From positions 620,001 through 684,000 of the forward strand of contig JABSOZ010000002.1 of NCBI GenBank assembly GCA_013215295.1: a stretch of 64,000 bases of DNA, given 5' to 3'. This document shows positions 54,812-64,000 of this stretch, one piece after another (the stretch's first letter is position 1; every line of letters begins with the position of its first letter). The stretch comes from Colwellia sp. (GTDB lineage: Bacteria; Pseudomonadota; Gammaproteobacteria; Enterobacterales; Alteromonadaceae). A program made the position numbers and the translations under genes. The notes beneath the pieces were generated by a model. It was not told where the DNA came from. It saw only the letters and a program-made list of their open reading frames with translations, and made no database searches.

Positions 54812-56149
54812 CTACTTCCAGTTTTTTATTTTATGACCTTTCACCGCATAAAATAGAATAAAACTGTATATCGGGATCATCATCCAATAAGCAGATTGAC
54901 CATTAATAGATTCAGAAAGAAGACCATAAACTAAAGGTAATAACGCTCCACCTGAAATACCCATGATTAATAATGCTGAGCCTTTTGATGTGAACTTACC
55001 TAGCCCCTCTAAAGCTAATGGCCAAACTGCAGGCCAAACAATCGCATTTGAAAAACCAAGCAAAGCAATAAAGGTAATCGTATTTGGCAATGTAGGTATT
55101 CCTGACCAACCCCATAATACTTCAGAGACTGAAATACTGCTGGTATCGCTAAATACCACGAGTAATGAAAAAATCAAACCGGTTACTGCCGACGCTTTTA
55201 AAGCAAATTCTTGAGACATTACACGGGGTATCAATACAATGCCTAACGCATAACCTATAAGCATAAATGCCATAGTATAAGAGGTTAATGTTGTTGCATT
55301 CGCCACACCTAAATTAGAGGCAAATAACCCGATAGTATCTCCAGCAATAACCTCAGCACCAACATAAACAAAAATGGTTAATGCCCCTAAAATTAAACTA
55401 GGGAATTGCATGATTGACGTTTTATCTTTTCCATTTGCATCGTGTGTTGCATCTTGACCTTCTTCATCATGAGCAAGATCTAATTCTGGTAACGATATTT
55501 TTTTCATAATACCAGCGAGAAAAATAAAAATAATAGCCATACCAATATATGGATTAACCAAACCACTCGCTAATCCATCAATAGTTTGCAAACGTTCAGC
55601 TTCAGGCATTGCAGCTAAACTTGCTGCTGTAACCCCTGAAAACTCACCAAGGACAATAGCGGTAAAAACGATAGGTACAATAACACCAGCACCTTTGTTC
55701 ATTAAGCCCATAAACATTATACGAACGGCGGCACTTTCTATTGGCCCGATTTTGACAACATAAGGGTTTGCAGCTGTTTGCAATAACGTTAAACCACTGC
55801 CAATAACGAATTGGGCGATTAAGAACAACCAAAAAAGTTTTGATTGGGCTGCAGGGATATAGATCAAGAAACCTACAACGAGTACTAATAACCCAACAAC
55901 GATGCCATTTTTGTAGCCTATTTTTTCTAACAGACTAGCGGAAGGCAATGCGACAAGTGTAAAAGCAAAATAAAAGGTAACGGCAATTAATAGAGCTTCA
56001 GTTTCTGTAAGCTGTAATACCATTTGCAAATAAGGGACTAATGCACCATTTTGCCAAGTAACAAAACCAAAAATAAAAAATAATGCACCTATTATCGCAA
56101 GTGGCCCCAAGTTACTTTTAGCTTTTTCGATTATCATTGTTGTTTCCAT
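54812..56149 (-). CDS. nagP: N-acetylglucosamine permease, MFS family
   Basis: A 445-residue inner-membrane sugar transporter of the FucP/glucose-galactose family with 12 helices. It has the family FGFVTWQNGALVPYLQMVLQLTE start and the LQTAANPYVVKIGP block near residue 125. Context with nagA and nagK identifies it as the GlcNAc permease NagP, which replaces the phosphotransferase route in Alteromonadales. GAGGAATAT precedes the ATG at 56149. It is the last gene of the nagK-nagA-nagP set. Confidence 0.9.
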   Translation of the reverse strand: METTMIIEKAKSNLGPLAIIGALFFIFGFVTWQNGALVPYLQMVLQLTETEALLIAVTFYFAFTLVALPSASLLEKIGYKNGIVVGLLVLVVGFLIYIPAAQSKLFWLFLIAQFVIGSGLTLLQTAANPYVVKIGPIESAAVRIMFMGLMNKGAGVIVPIVFTAIVLGEFSGVTAASLAAMPEAERLQTIDGLASGLVNPYIGMAIIFIFLAGIMKKISLPELDLAHDEEGQDATHDANGKDKTSIMQFPSLILGALTIFVYVGAEVIAGDTIGLFASNLGVANATTLTSYTMAFMLIGYALGIVLIPRVMSQEFALKASAVTGLIFSLLVVFSDTSSISVSEVLWGWSGIPTLPNTITFIALLGFSNAIVWPAVWPLALEGLGKFTSKGSALLIMGISGGALLPLVYGLLSESINGQSAYWMMIPIYSFILFYAVKGHKIKNWK

Positions 56150-56297
56150 ATATTCCTCATTATTTATTTATTATTATTTTGTGGTTTATAAAATTCGGAT
56201 TACAAGTCACGTAAAACGAAGCGCTCTTATTTTTCTCTAATTCATATCACTGTAAACTGAAAAACCATCACCATATACTTCAATAATGACGAACAAG

Positions 56298-57437
56298 TTA
56301 AACAACTCTCTTATAAACAGCTTGCCCGGCAATCCAAGTAGACTTTACTTTAAATTGATCGTCTAGCTCAACAAAATCAGCTTGGCTTCCGATGATTAAA
56401 CACCCTCGAATATCACTTTGGTTAATATAGTTTGCAGGATATTTTGAGGCCATTCTGATGGCTTCATCTAAAGGTAACTTTAACCCAAAATGTGCATTCT
56501 CGACTGCTGTCGCCATATCTAACACGGAACCAGCTAACTCTCCTGTTGTAGAGGTTAACTTGCCATTTTCTAACCGTACTTTTTTACCCACCAAGTCAAA
56601 TTCAATATCATTGGTACCAACGGGTGGCATTGAGTCTGTTACTAAGAAAATTGATCCTGCAGGTTTTGCTTTAAGTGCTAATTTACAGCTGTCATAGTCA
56701 ACATGATGTCCATCAACAATAAGTCCACAGCTTGCTTGATCATTTAAAAGTGCACAACCGGTAACACCAGGTGCTCTACCTTGTATTGGCGACATCGCAT
56801 TATACAAATGGGTGAAACCGTCAGCACCCGCATCTAACGCTTTTTGTGCTGTTTTAAAATCTGCATTGCTATGTCCTAAACACACCTTAATACCTAAAGA
56901 AACCATACGAGTAATATCTTCAGCATTGACAGTTTCAGGGGCAAGAGTTACTAATATTTGACCAATATCTTTACGCGCTAATACTTTCCACTCTTGTGAT
57001 GAAATCGGACGGATATGCTCTTCAATATGCGCGCCTTTTTTGGCCACCGACAAATGAGGGCCTTCAAAGTGAATACCAATAATACCGGGCACTTTTTTGG
57101 TAATAGCTTCAGCCATTGCGTCTGCAGCCTGTTCCATTACCGCCATTTTATCAGTAATAAGGGTTGGTAGCATTGCCGTAGTGCCAAATTTTGAATGAGC
57201 TGAAATGATCGTTTGAATATTTTTCAATGACGGTGAATCGTTAAATAATACACCACCGCCACCATTCACTTGTAAGTCAATAAAACCAGGAACAACTAAT
57301 CCTTCAAGCACATCATCAATTTGAGATGTATCACTATCGAGTGCTATGATTTTTCCATCACTGATAGTTAATACTTGATCATCAATATAATTTTGACCAT
57401 CAAATAACTTTTTCACGTGAAGACGAAATATTGTCAT
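56298..57437 (-). CDS. nagA: N-acetylglucosamine-6-phosphate deacetylase
   Basis: A 379-residue amidohydrolase that removes acetate from GlcNAc-6-phosphate. Metal and substrate motifs are present: HFEGPHLS with Glu125, CLGHSNADF, HLYNAMSP, VDGHHVDYDSCKLA and the catalytic aspartate in LVTDSMPPVG. It is 148 bp upstream of nagP and 72 bp downstream of nagK. E. coli NagA has 382 residues. Confidence 0.95.
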   Translation of the reverse strand: MTIFRLHVKKLFDGQNYIDDQVLTISDGKIIALDSDTSQIDDVLEGLVVPGFIDLQVNGGGGVLFNDSPSLKNIQTIISAHSKFGTTAMLPTLITDKMAVMEQAADAMAEAITKKVPGIIGIHFEGPHLSVAKKGAHIEEHIRPISSQEWKVLARKDIGQILVTLAPETVNAEDITRMVSLGIKVCLGHSNADFKTAQKALDAGADGFTHLYNAMSPIQGRAPGVTGCALLNDQASCGLIVDGHHVDYDSCKLALKAKPAGSIFLVTDSMPPVGTNDIEFDLVGKKVRLENGKLTSTTGELAGSVLDMATAVENAHFGLKLPLDEAIRMASKYPANYINQSDIRGCLIIGSQADFVELDDQFKVKSTWIAGQAVYKRVV

Positions 57438-57509
57438 AGCGATTACTGTTCCTAAAATGGCTTCAATTACTTAACGATTAATACGTTGATATTCATGACT
57501 AATAACTAA

Positions 57510-58403
57510 TTATAATAAGGCAACTTGCTGTCTAGCAAAAATAACTGAACCAATTTCTGGAGGATGTATAGGTTCAATAAGTTGCTCTTGAATATCTTTA
57601 TCTAACCAAGGTTTTATTCTTGACGTTAACCCACCAATTAATGCAATATTAGGAGGATTTTGTTTTAACAATTGCTTAGCCACATGGCTGATGTATCCAG
57701 CACCTTCACGCACAATATCTAATGCCAGCTCATCACCTTCTTCGGCTGAATCGAAAACCAAATTCGCCATTCGAGCGTAAAATGCTGCAGGCTTACCAGC
57801 AATTACTTCAACTAATTCAACATCATCTTTTACATCTAACAATGCTAAAACTTTGTCGTTGATTAAAGAAGGTGGAATAAGTCCGTCTAATGACAACAAT
57901 GCTTGTTTAGCTGCTTGTAAGCCAAACCATGCTCCACTGCCTTTATCGCCATGAGGAAAACCATGTGCTCCAACAATATATGGATGGCCATCAACAAATG
58001 AAAAGCCACATGAACCCGTTCCAGTGATCATTACAGCTCCGTCTTTACCGTCATGAGCCCCAATACAGGCAATGAGTAAATCAGTCGCAAGATACATAGT
58101 TTTGAATGGGTGTTTCCATTTCGATATTTTCTCAAACAACACAGGTAAATTAACGCCAGCAAGACCAACACCAGCGACAATATTACCTAATTCACTTTCA
58201 TCGATTCCAGCATCTTTAAGCGATAATTTAGCAGATTCAACAATTGAGTTAATTGCTTGTTCATATCCATGTAGCGGGTTAGCAGGACCAGCGATGCCAG
58301 TACCTAGTATTTGGTTATCGCCTGACATGACGATAGCCTTGCACTTACTGCCACCACCATCTATACCTAGGAATATTTCGTTATTGTCACTGCTGCACAG
58401 CAT
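57510..58403 (-). CDS. nagK: N-acetylglucosamine kinase, BadF/BadG family
   Basis: A 297-residue sugar kinase of the BadF/BadG/BcrA/BcrD ATPase family. The phosphate-binding motif GIDGGGSKCKAIV lies at residues 13-25, a second nucleotide site MITGTGSCGFSF near residue 124, and GDKGSGAWFGLQAAKQAL near 147. It phosphorylates GlcNAc entering through NagP. This kinase type, not the ROK type, is the Alteromonadales NagK. GAGGT precedes the ATG and a NagR-like operator lies 93 bases upstream. Confidence 0.9.
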   Translation of the reverse strand: MLCSSDNNEIFLGIDGGGSKCKAIVMSGDNQILGTGIAGPANPLHGYEQAINSIVESAKLSLKDAGIDESELGNIVAGVGLAGVNLPVLFEKISKWKHPFKTMYLATDLLIACIGAHDGKDGAVMITGTGSCGFSFVDGHPYIVGAHGFPHGDKGSGAWFGLQAAKQALLSLDGLIPPSLINDKVLALLDVKDDVELVEVIAGKPAAFYARMANLVFDSAEEGDELALDIVREGAGYISHVAKQLLKQNPPNIALIGGLTSRIKPWLDKDIQEQLIEPIHPPEIGSVIFARQQVALL

Positions 58404-58495
58404 GTAGACCTCATGTCTTTATATTTATTATTTTAGTAACTTGGCATTGATTTACATTTGGTTACTAAAATGTAATCTGATTTCATCTTAACCAT

Positions 58496-58515
58496 AAATG
58501 ACAGCGTTGTCATTT
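58496..58515. promoter_or_regulatory. NagR-like operator
   Basis: AAATGACAGCGTTGTCATTT is a nearly perfect palindrome (one pair out of ten mismatched) 93 bases upstream of the nagK start. It matches the known pattern of NagR sites in Alteromonadales, AATGACA-RCGY-TGTCATT, from memory of the Shewanella GlcNAc regulon. The regulator itself is not in this window. By location it should repress nagK-nagA-nagP until GlcNAc or its derivative is present. Confidence 0.75.
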
Positions 58516-58624
58516 AATTTTTCAGGAAAAATGAATTAATTTTATTTGAGTCCTTCAAATAAAAAAATAACAGACTGATTTTGCGAGATATTCCACATAA
58601 CCAGCCTAAGAATTAAAGGGTAAC

Positions 58625-61324
58625 TTAGTCGCTTTTAACGGCTACAGAACGGCCTTTTCGCTGTCCATCAAAGCTAATACTGCGAACTTTTACTTCGCCT
58701 TTCACGGCAACTGGCGCTGAATAACGTGTCCAATTACCTCCGTGTTCTTTATATTCAATAACAACACCAGGAAAGGCAATATTAGTATGTAGCTTGCCAT
58801 TTTTTACAATGGCACCAACAGTAGGTAAACGATAAAAAATGTTATCGTTCTCCAGTTTCGCTAACGCTTTTTGACCAATCGCATTAGCAAATATTTTCCA
58901 TTGTTGATCTCGTTGTGCTCTTTTATCAGGTGTAAAAGCATCTGTCTCTTTACTATACTTAGCGCCTTGATAATTATACGGAACAGCCCAATCGGCTAAA
59001 TGCCATGAACGCTCAGCTAAAGCAAAAAGTCGTGGAAATAATTTATATTGAGCAGTATTGTCGGTGCGAGTATTTTCACTCCACAACTGCCCTTGAATTC
59101 CGACAAAACGCTTACCTAGTTTCATTGGTGTCTTGGTATCATCAGCTTCATAAGCGTTGTCTTCGCGATCTAACCAAAACTCAGCATGAATAGGTAAATT
59201 GTCAGGTATAAACTGGAATATCTTTTCAGTATTTGTATGACGAGATGCCCAATAGTAACCATGCTCTTTTGGATCCGCTTCATAGGGAAAATCAAAATAC
59301 AGTACATCAGGAGATGACAATACAACTTGCCAGTCTCTATTAACTAATTGATGTGTTTTATTGTGCCCACCCCAAAATAAAGTATCCCAAGCGTTTGATT
59401 GCACAATTGCCGGCATATTTTCCTTGCGAGTATGCTCTAAACCATCGCTCCAACCTGCGGTTTCTATGTCTAAATCAGATAAAATACCAGCAACGCGTTC
59501 GATAAAATAAGCACCAAGATCACTCATTTTTTCCACACCTTTATCATTATTAGCAATAAAGTCTATGCAAGCTTGAGACTCTATCCAAGCACCTGCTGTT
59601 TCATCTGCCCCGATATGATAACGCGTTAGTGGTTGACCCGCATCAGCATGCATTTTTTTAACTTGTGTCATCACTTCCGTGACAAAATCGTAAGAAGATT
59701 CTAAACAAACGTTGATGGTATTATCGTTATAAAATTGTACTGATGAATATACAGTTGGATCATTAGCATCATATAAATTGAACTGCTTAGCTTTATCGTC
59801 TTGTTCAGCTATCGCGTATTTTTTGGTGCGTGCTGCCATCGCTTTTATCGCAGCACGAGAATGACCAGGCATGTCTAAAGATGGGATCACTTGCATGTGA
59901 CGAGCTGTTGCCGCCTTCAGAATTTCTTGATAATCAGCAACAGAATAGTAGCCATTCACTTCGCTTTTCGGATCAACGCCAGCACCTAATTGAGGAGATA
60001 AACAGTTTTGATCGTCTAAATCAAAACAACGTGTACTACTGATTTCGGTTAATTCTGGTAATGAAGGGATCTCTAAGCGCCATCCTTCATCATCACCTAA
60101 GTGTAAATGTAGCTTGTTAAGTTTATAGGCTGCCATTTGATCAAGTAGCGTTAAAATGAAGTCTTTATCGTGAAAGTTTCGGGCAACATCAATCAACAAG
60201 CCACGAAATTCATAATGAGGTTCATCAGTCGCCGTTAACAATGGAACGTGAGCTGAACCTAAGGTGATCAAACTAGATATTGACTGCAAGCCGTTAAAAA
60301 CACCTGCTCCGTCAACACCTATCACTTTAATACCTGTATCAGTAATCGTTAATTGGTAGCTACCAATCATCTTCATATTGTTTTTAATAATGCTTAAGGT
60401 AACTGGTTTACCGTTCGTATTATTATTAATACCCAATGAAGCTAATCGAGAGATTGCCGCCATTACATCAGTTTTTGCTACATTACCAAAATCAATGTTT
60501 ATACCTAAAGTGAGATCAAGTTGAATATTGTTCTCATCATAGCTGACATGCTTAGGTGTTGGAATAATCACCTTACTCACATCAAGCTTATTATCGCCTA
60601 ACTTGGCATTTCTTTCGTATAAACTTGCCGCATCAAGCCATTGAGTTGAGTCACCTGCCGAACGTTTGAACTGTTGTTCATAGTCAGTGAATGGCACAAC
60701 ATACGGGAGAACTTCTAACCCCGTTTCACTATCTATATATGGCTTTGTACTTTCAATAACACGAGGCTGTATGTTATTAGCACTGACAATATAATTAGGC
60801 AGCGCATCACTTTCAGACAGCGACCAAAACATTGCTCTAAACATCAGTGTTTTAGTCTCACCTGCAGTAAAGCCCTTGAAAGTATCTTTCAATGAAATCT
60901 TATGTAAATCACCGTTCACATGTTCAACTGAAAACTCTTCACTCTCAAATGACTGTATAGGCGAGATTTGACTGAAATGAATACTCCATTCGTTGCTATT
61001 TATCACTTGAGAGGCTGTAAAGCTAAGCTGAACTGCAAAACACATTCCGTCGGCTTTGCTTTTATCACACTTATCTGTAGGTATATTCGTCAGTACTTTG
61101 TACTTAACACCAAGCGTTTCAGCGATAACATCAACATCTTGCTTATTTGCTTGATGTAAGATCAGCTCATCAATCGATTTTTTTTCATTGTTACTCATAC
61201 TTACATCATTATTACTCGCTTGTTCACACCCGGTAATAATAAAACTGATCGCTACACAGCAAATAAGTGCAAAATTCCCTGAAAATTTGCTCATAGACAA
61301 AGTAAGAGTGTTTCTTTCATTCAT
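58625..61324 (-). CDS. Beta-N-acetylhexosaminidase, GH20 lipoprotein
   Basis: An 899-residue secreted enzyme that releases GlcNAc from chitin oligomers. After an N-terminal lipobox (FIITGC, Cys about residue 33) come a chitobiase carbohydrate-binding-like domain (about 55-200), GH20 domain 2 (about 255-380), the catalytic GH20 barrel with the acid pair Asp574-Glu575 in YHIGADETAGAW, and a C-terminal domain. AAGGA eight bases before the ATG at 61324 supports this start; a second ATG at 61297 is possible. No NagR-type site is seen upstream. It lies on the minus strand upstream of the nag genes. Confidence 0.92.
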   Translation of the reverse strand: MNERNTLTLSMSKFSGNFALICCVAISFIITGCEQASNNDVSMSNNEKKSIDELILHQANKQDVDVIAETLGVKYKVLTNIPTDKCDKSKADGMCFAVQLSFTASQVINSNEWSIHFSQISPIQSFESEEFSVEHVNGDLHKISLKDTFKGFTAGETKTLMFRAMFWSLSESDALPNYIVSANNIQPRVIESTKPYIDSETGLEVLPYVVPFTDYEQQFKRSAGDSTQWLDAASLYERNAKLGDNKLDVSKVIIPTPKHVSYDENNIQLDLTLGINIDFGNVAKTDVMAAISRLASLGINNNTNGKPVTLSIIKNNMKMIGSYQLTITDTGIKVIGVDGAGVFNGLQSISSLITLGSAHVPLLTATDEPHYEFRGLLIDVARNFHDKDFILTLLDQMAAYKLNKLHLHLGDDEGWRLEIPSLPELTEISSTRCFDLDDQNCLSPQLGAGVDPKSEVNGYYSVADYQEILKAATARHMQVIPSLDMPGHSRAAIKAMAARTKKYAIAEQDDKAKQFNLYDANDPTVYSSVQFYNDNTINVCLESSYDFVTEVMTQVKKMHADAGQPLTRYHIGADETAGAWIESQACIDFIANNDKGVEKMSDLGAYFIERVAGILSDLDIETAGWSDGLEHTRKENMPAIVQSNAWDTLFWGGHNKTHQLVNRDWQVVLSSPDVLYFDFPYEADPKEHGYYWASRHTNTEKIFQFIPDNLPIHAEFWLDREDNAYEADDTKTPMKLGKRFVGIQGQLWSENTRTDNTAQYKLFPRLFALAERSWHLADWAVPYNYQGAKYSKETDAFTPDKRAQRDQQWKIFANAIGQKALAKLENDNIFYRLPTVGAIVKNGKLHTNIAFPGVVIEYKEHGGNWTRYSAPVAVKGEVKVRSISFDGQRKGRSVAVKSD

Positions 61325-61576
61325 TATTCTATTCCTTCGAACTTAAATGTATTAACGCTGAAACGGCAACAACGTATTGGCTAAAAATCTTTAAACAACT
61401 TAATAAAAAACAAGGTAATACTAAAAACAATGATACTTCTTCACGATATAACCTCAGTCATATAAAGAAAAGGAGTCATAATAAAGCGGGCTTTTAGGTT
61501 AGTTACTATTTATTAATAGTCAAAACTCACTATCAATAATCCAACCCAAGGAGTAATAATAAAACTACATCTCCTC

Positions 61577-63232
61577 TTATTCTTGAAAAGTAATAAGTTG
61601 ATCCACCGTAACCTGCTTAAATTCACTCACCGTGCTATTTGGCCAAGTAATAACAATATCAACCGGTTCATTGTTCTCTGCAAAACCAAAGTGTGCTTCC
61701 ACTGCATTCATTGAAACAAAATTGGTATCGGTTCTAAGTTCTTTTGTTTGCACCAAACCTGTCGATGATGTGACTTGTATTTTTGCACCTAATGCTTGGC
61801 TATTAGGATACTGTCCTTTAAGTTGAATAATTAAGTAGTGATGCCCTTCGGTAAGATCATTGCGGAAGTAGGTAGCCGTCGAATCGTTATTTGAAGTAAT
61901 AATATCTATATCACCGTCTCTATCAATATCATTACAACTGATGCCGCGCCCTTGTTTAGCTTCATTCACTTTTACTGCTGCGGCTGATTCTACAAAAGTA
62001 CCATCACTTTGTTGTAAATAAAGGCGAGAAATGTCATCTTTATATTGAGTAAAATCTACACCCGACTGTCCCCAGCCGTTAACATGAAAAATATCATTAA
62101 GACCATCGTTATTAAAGTCAGCAATGCAAGCCGCCCATGCCCAACCACCATCATCAACTTCTTTCGCTAAGGCGGTATTTTTAAAATTTCCTTCTCCATC
62201 ATTTATATATAAACGATTTCCGGTATAACTCGCGGACAGGTTTATTGCTTGACTGCTATTATCTTTTTTATGAATACTGGTTACATACCAGTCCATATCG
62301 CCATCATTATCAATATCACCTACCGCAGATCCCATACCAAATTGGTCGTTAATACTTTCAACATTTGTGCGGGTAAATTTATTACCATCATTCCTTAGCA
62401 CTTTGGATTTACCAAAGTCTGATACGAGTAGTAAATCGATATCGCCATCGTTATCAATATCACTTAAACTTGGAACAAAAGAGGTATCAAGGGCTTGATC
62501 AAGGTAAAGCTCATTCATACCCCACTCAGTACTGACATCAACGAACTTAATCACACCATTTTCGCTGTCATTACGCCAAACAATTTCCAAACTTTTATCG
62601 GCGTTGAACGGATTTCCCCAGTGACTTATAAACATATCCAAGTCGCCATCATTATCAATATCCCCGAAAGTGGTAGAAACTGAATTAGCCGCCTTAATAA
62701 TGACACCAGCACTGATGGTTATATCGGTAAATGTGCCATCTTTATTATTATGAAATAAATAATAGGGATCATTATCAACAGCGCCCACAAATAGGTCTAA
62801 CCAACCATCACCATCAATGTCAGCAAAGGTAGGACCCGAGCTTCTCACTCCAGGAATAGTAACGCCTGCTTCACTTGCTGTTTCAGTAAAGGTGCCATCG
62901 CCTTGATTTTGATAAAGATAATTATCGCCATCATTTCCCGACACAAAATACAAATCTAAATCGCCATCATTATCGTAATCAGCAACGGCAACACCTGCAG
63001 AGTACATCATGGGCATACTTAAATATTGTCTAACATCATGGCCATGAACAGCATTAAGGTTGGATGCATTAGTTTGATTTGAAAATGTTAATATCGCCTT
63101 TTCAACGCTAGGGGGAACTACCGGCGTTGGTATAACAACCTCATTCTTAACCGCATCACTGCCACCGCCTCCACATGCAGAAATTCCAAAGAGAATAAAA
63201 GCCAGTACTAAACATTGTGTTAAATTTTTCAT
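61577..63232 (-). CDS. ASPIC/UnbV and FG-GAP repeat lipoprotein
   Basis: A 551-residue exported protein with a lipobox (ISAC, Cys20, then GGGGSD). A row of FG-GAP/VCBS-type repeats (about residues 70-440) contains many calcium-binding DxDxDGxxD loops such as DYDNDGDLDLYF and DIDGDGWLDLFVG, predicting a beta-propeller. An ASPIC/UnbV domain (about 470-551, GAKIQVTSSTGLVQTKELR) closes the protein, so it belongs to the CRTAC1 type. The gene follows the halogenase-type gene by 35 bp and is probably in its operon. Its ligand is unknown. Confidence 0.88.
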   Translation of the reverse strand: MKNLTQCLVLAFILFGISACGGGGSDAVKNEVVIPTPVVPPSVEKAILTFSNQTNASNLNAVHGHDVRQYLSMPMMYSAGVAVADYDNDGDLDLYFVSGNDGDNYLYQNQGDGTFTETASEAGVTIPGVRSSGPTFADIDGDGWLDLFVGAVDNDPYYLFHNNKDGTFTDITISAGVIIKAANSVSTTFGDIDNDGDLDMFISHWGNPFNADKSLEIVWRNDSENGVIKFVDVSTEWGMNELYLDQALDTSFVPSLSDIDNDGDIDLLLVSDFGKSKVLRNDGNKFTRTNVESINDQFGMGSAVGDIDNDGDMDWYVTSIHKKDNSSQAINLSASYTGNRLYINDGEGNFKNTALAKEVDDGGWAWAACIADFNNDGLNDIFHVNGWGQSGVDFTQYKDDISRLYLQQSDGTFVESAAAVKVNEAKQGRGISCNDIDRDGDIDIITSNNDSTATYFRNDLTEGHHYLIIQLKGQYPNSQALGAKIQVTSSTGLVQTKELRTDTNFVSMNAVEAHFGFAENNEPVDIVITWPNSTVSEFKQVTVDQLITFQE

Positions 63233-63267
63233 TTTCTACCTATAAACTCAGCAATTATTAGCTGATG

Positions 63268-64000
63268 TTAACTGCGCATACTGTCTAAATATTCGCGATG
63301 ATCAGGAAATAGCTTATTGACCACCTTGATACAATATTTTTCTGCCTGAAGATGTTTATCCTCAGCATTATTAGGTTGTATTGCTTTCTCTGGGAATAAT
63401 CCCATTCCCGCGAGAATGACATACCAAGAAGGTCTAAGGTAAGCGAGTGAATCTTGCTGTTTTTCTAACTCATCTTCAAATAATTCAGGATCTCCCCACG
63501 CATTCAATAATGCGGCCAAATTATTTGAAATATTGGTGTGTTCTCTGCATTTTTTCCAATACGGCGAGTTACTTTTACTATTGACTTTATAATGGGTAAC
63601 AATATAGTCTCGCACACCTTCAATCATGTGATTTACTTTATTATTGAAGTTTTCTTGCTGTTTAACTCGTTGATCATTATTGGTATATTTTTCGATAAAT
63701 TCTTCTAAGGTGAACTGAACGAGCATTAACGCTGTTGCCTCAAGGGGTTCTATAAATCCTTGAGAAAGGCCTACGGCCAAACAATTCCGATGCCAATGTT
63801 TATCTACTCTACCAACCTTCATTTTCAAATGTCTTACGGTGACATTATCTTGAGGGCTTATCTTAAGATGTGCTTTCAGTTCTTGTTCTGCTTCTGCTTC
63901 AGTAAGAAATTCAGAACTATATACATAACCATTGCCATATCGATTAGCTAAAGGTATTTTCCACGCCCAACCACATGATAATGCAGTTGAACAAGTACTT
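63268..64000 (-). CDS. Flavin-dependent tryptophan halogenase-family protein, 5' end outside the window
   Basis: The frame is open from the stop at 63268 to the window edge, giving 243 codons of the C-terminal part of a protein of about 500 residues. GRVDKHWHRNCLAVGLSQGF and IEPLEATALMLVQFTLEEFI are the family's FAD-side and active-site-proximal segments, and SWYVILAGMGLFPEKAI is typical of the C-terminus. The FAD-binding GxGxxG and the WxWxIP motif expected near the N-terminus: WAWKIPLANRYGNG is visible near the window edge. True tryptophan halogenation is not proven; many marine members are linked to carbohydrate and TonB-receptor loci. Confidence 0.85.
   Translation of the reverse strand, partial: STCSTALSCGWAWKIPLANRYGNGYVYSSEFLTEAEAEQELKAHLKISPQDNVTVRHLKMKVGRVDKHWHRNCLAVGLSQGFIEPLEATALMLVQFTLEEFIEKYTNNDQRVKQQENFNNKVNHMIEGVRDYIVTHYKVNSKSNSPYWKKCREHTNISNNLAALLNAWGDPELFEDELEKQQDSLAYLRPSWYVILAGMGLFPEKAIQPNNAEDKHLQAEKYCIKVVNKLFPDHREYLDSMRS

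Noticed and set aside
61325-61576. NagR-type site before the hexosaminidase gene
   Set aside because: Only a partial AAATG and scattered half-sites are present, with no AATGACA/TGTCATT palindrome.

Overview
This 64 kb window is a chromosomal segment of a marine gammaproteobacterium of the order Alteromonadales, most likely Colwellia or a close relative. The basis is low GC content with AT-rich intergenic DNA, a 530-residue-type isocitrate lyase with a KQCGH active site, a pepA-holC-valS operon next to divergent lptF-lptG, a System I cytochrome c maturation cluster split into two divergent operons, and an Alteromonadales-type N-acetylglucosamine locus (nagP, nagA, BadF-type nagK, GH20 hexosaminidase) with a NagR-like operator. 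The genus is an inference from gene content. No insertion sequence, prophage or CRISPR array was found.

Layout. 1-6.3 kb: glyoxylate shunt, with aceA (cut by the window edge) divergent from a LysR regulator, an LrgA/LrgB pair, then malate synthase G. 6.5-13.8 kb: single genes (secreted orphan, orphan histidine kinase, ornithine cyclodeaminase/ketimine reductase-family enzyme, membrane proteins, outer-membrane barrel, GNAT, AraC). 13.8-14.4 kb: a decayed serine beta-lactamase-like gene. 14.6-17.9 kb: a Gld-type ABC exporter operon. 18.1-19.4 kb: a cytidylyltransferase and a CDP-alcohol phosphotransferase. 19.4-20.5 kb: a gene-poor decayed stretch with fragments of a PHP-domain gene, followed by a parvulin gene and tRNA-Leu(CAA). 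21.3-29.3 kb: housekeeping (RDD protein, lptG/lptF, pepA-holC-valS). 29.3-34.2 kb: alpha/beta hydrolase, two-component system, cold-shock gene, lamin-tail-domain surface protein. 34.3-43.1 kb: hemH, ccmFGHI (minus strand) and ccmABCDE (plus strand), that is, haem synthesis and c-type cytochrome assembly. 43.1-47.2 kb: orphan genes, a LysE pseudogene with two lesions, and an NHL-repeat GlyGly-CTERM protein. 47.3-54 kb: an ABC ATPase with a giant ABC permease/M1 peptidase fusion, and two AraC regulators. 54.2-64 kb: a TIGR02922-like small protein and the chitin/GlcNAc locus, ending in an ASPIC/UnbV repeat lipoprotein and a flavin-dependent tryptophan halogenase-family gene cut by the window edge.

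How genes work together. AceA and AceB form the glyoxylate bypass. The LrgAB pair between them belongs to a family with members that carry small 2-oxo or 2-hydroxy acids, so transport of a related metabolite is a testable idea. In the GlcNAc locus, the hexosaminidase lipoprotein releases GlcNAc, NagP imports it, NagK phosphorylates it and NagA deacetylates it. The deaminase and the regulator are not in the window. CcmA-I build c-type cytochromes and HemH supplies haem. LptF and LptG are the inner-membrane part of lipopolysaccharide export.

The least-explained parts are the LrgAB/glyoxylate arrangement, the CDP-alcohol pair with its widened active-site motif, the permease/M1 peptidase fusion, the halogenase/ASPIC pair beside chitin genes, a 21-codon ORF with its own terminator upstream of the cold-shock gene, and several strong palindromes. 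No region is clearly a wholly new system.
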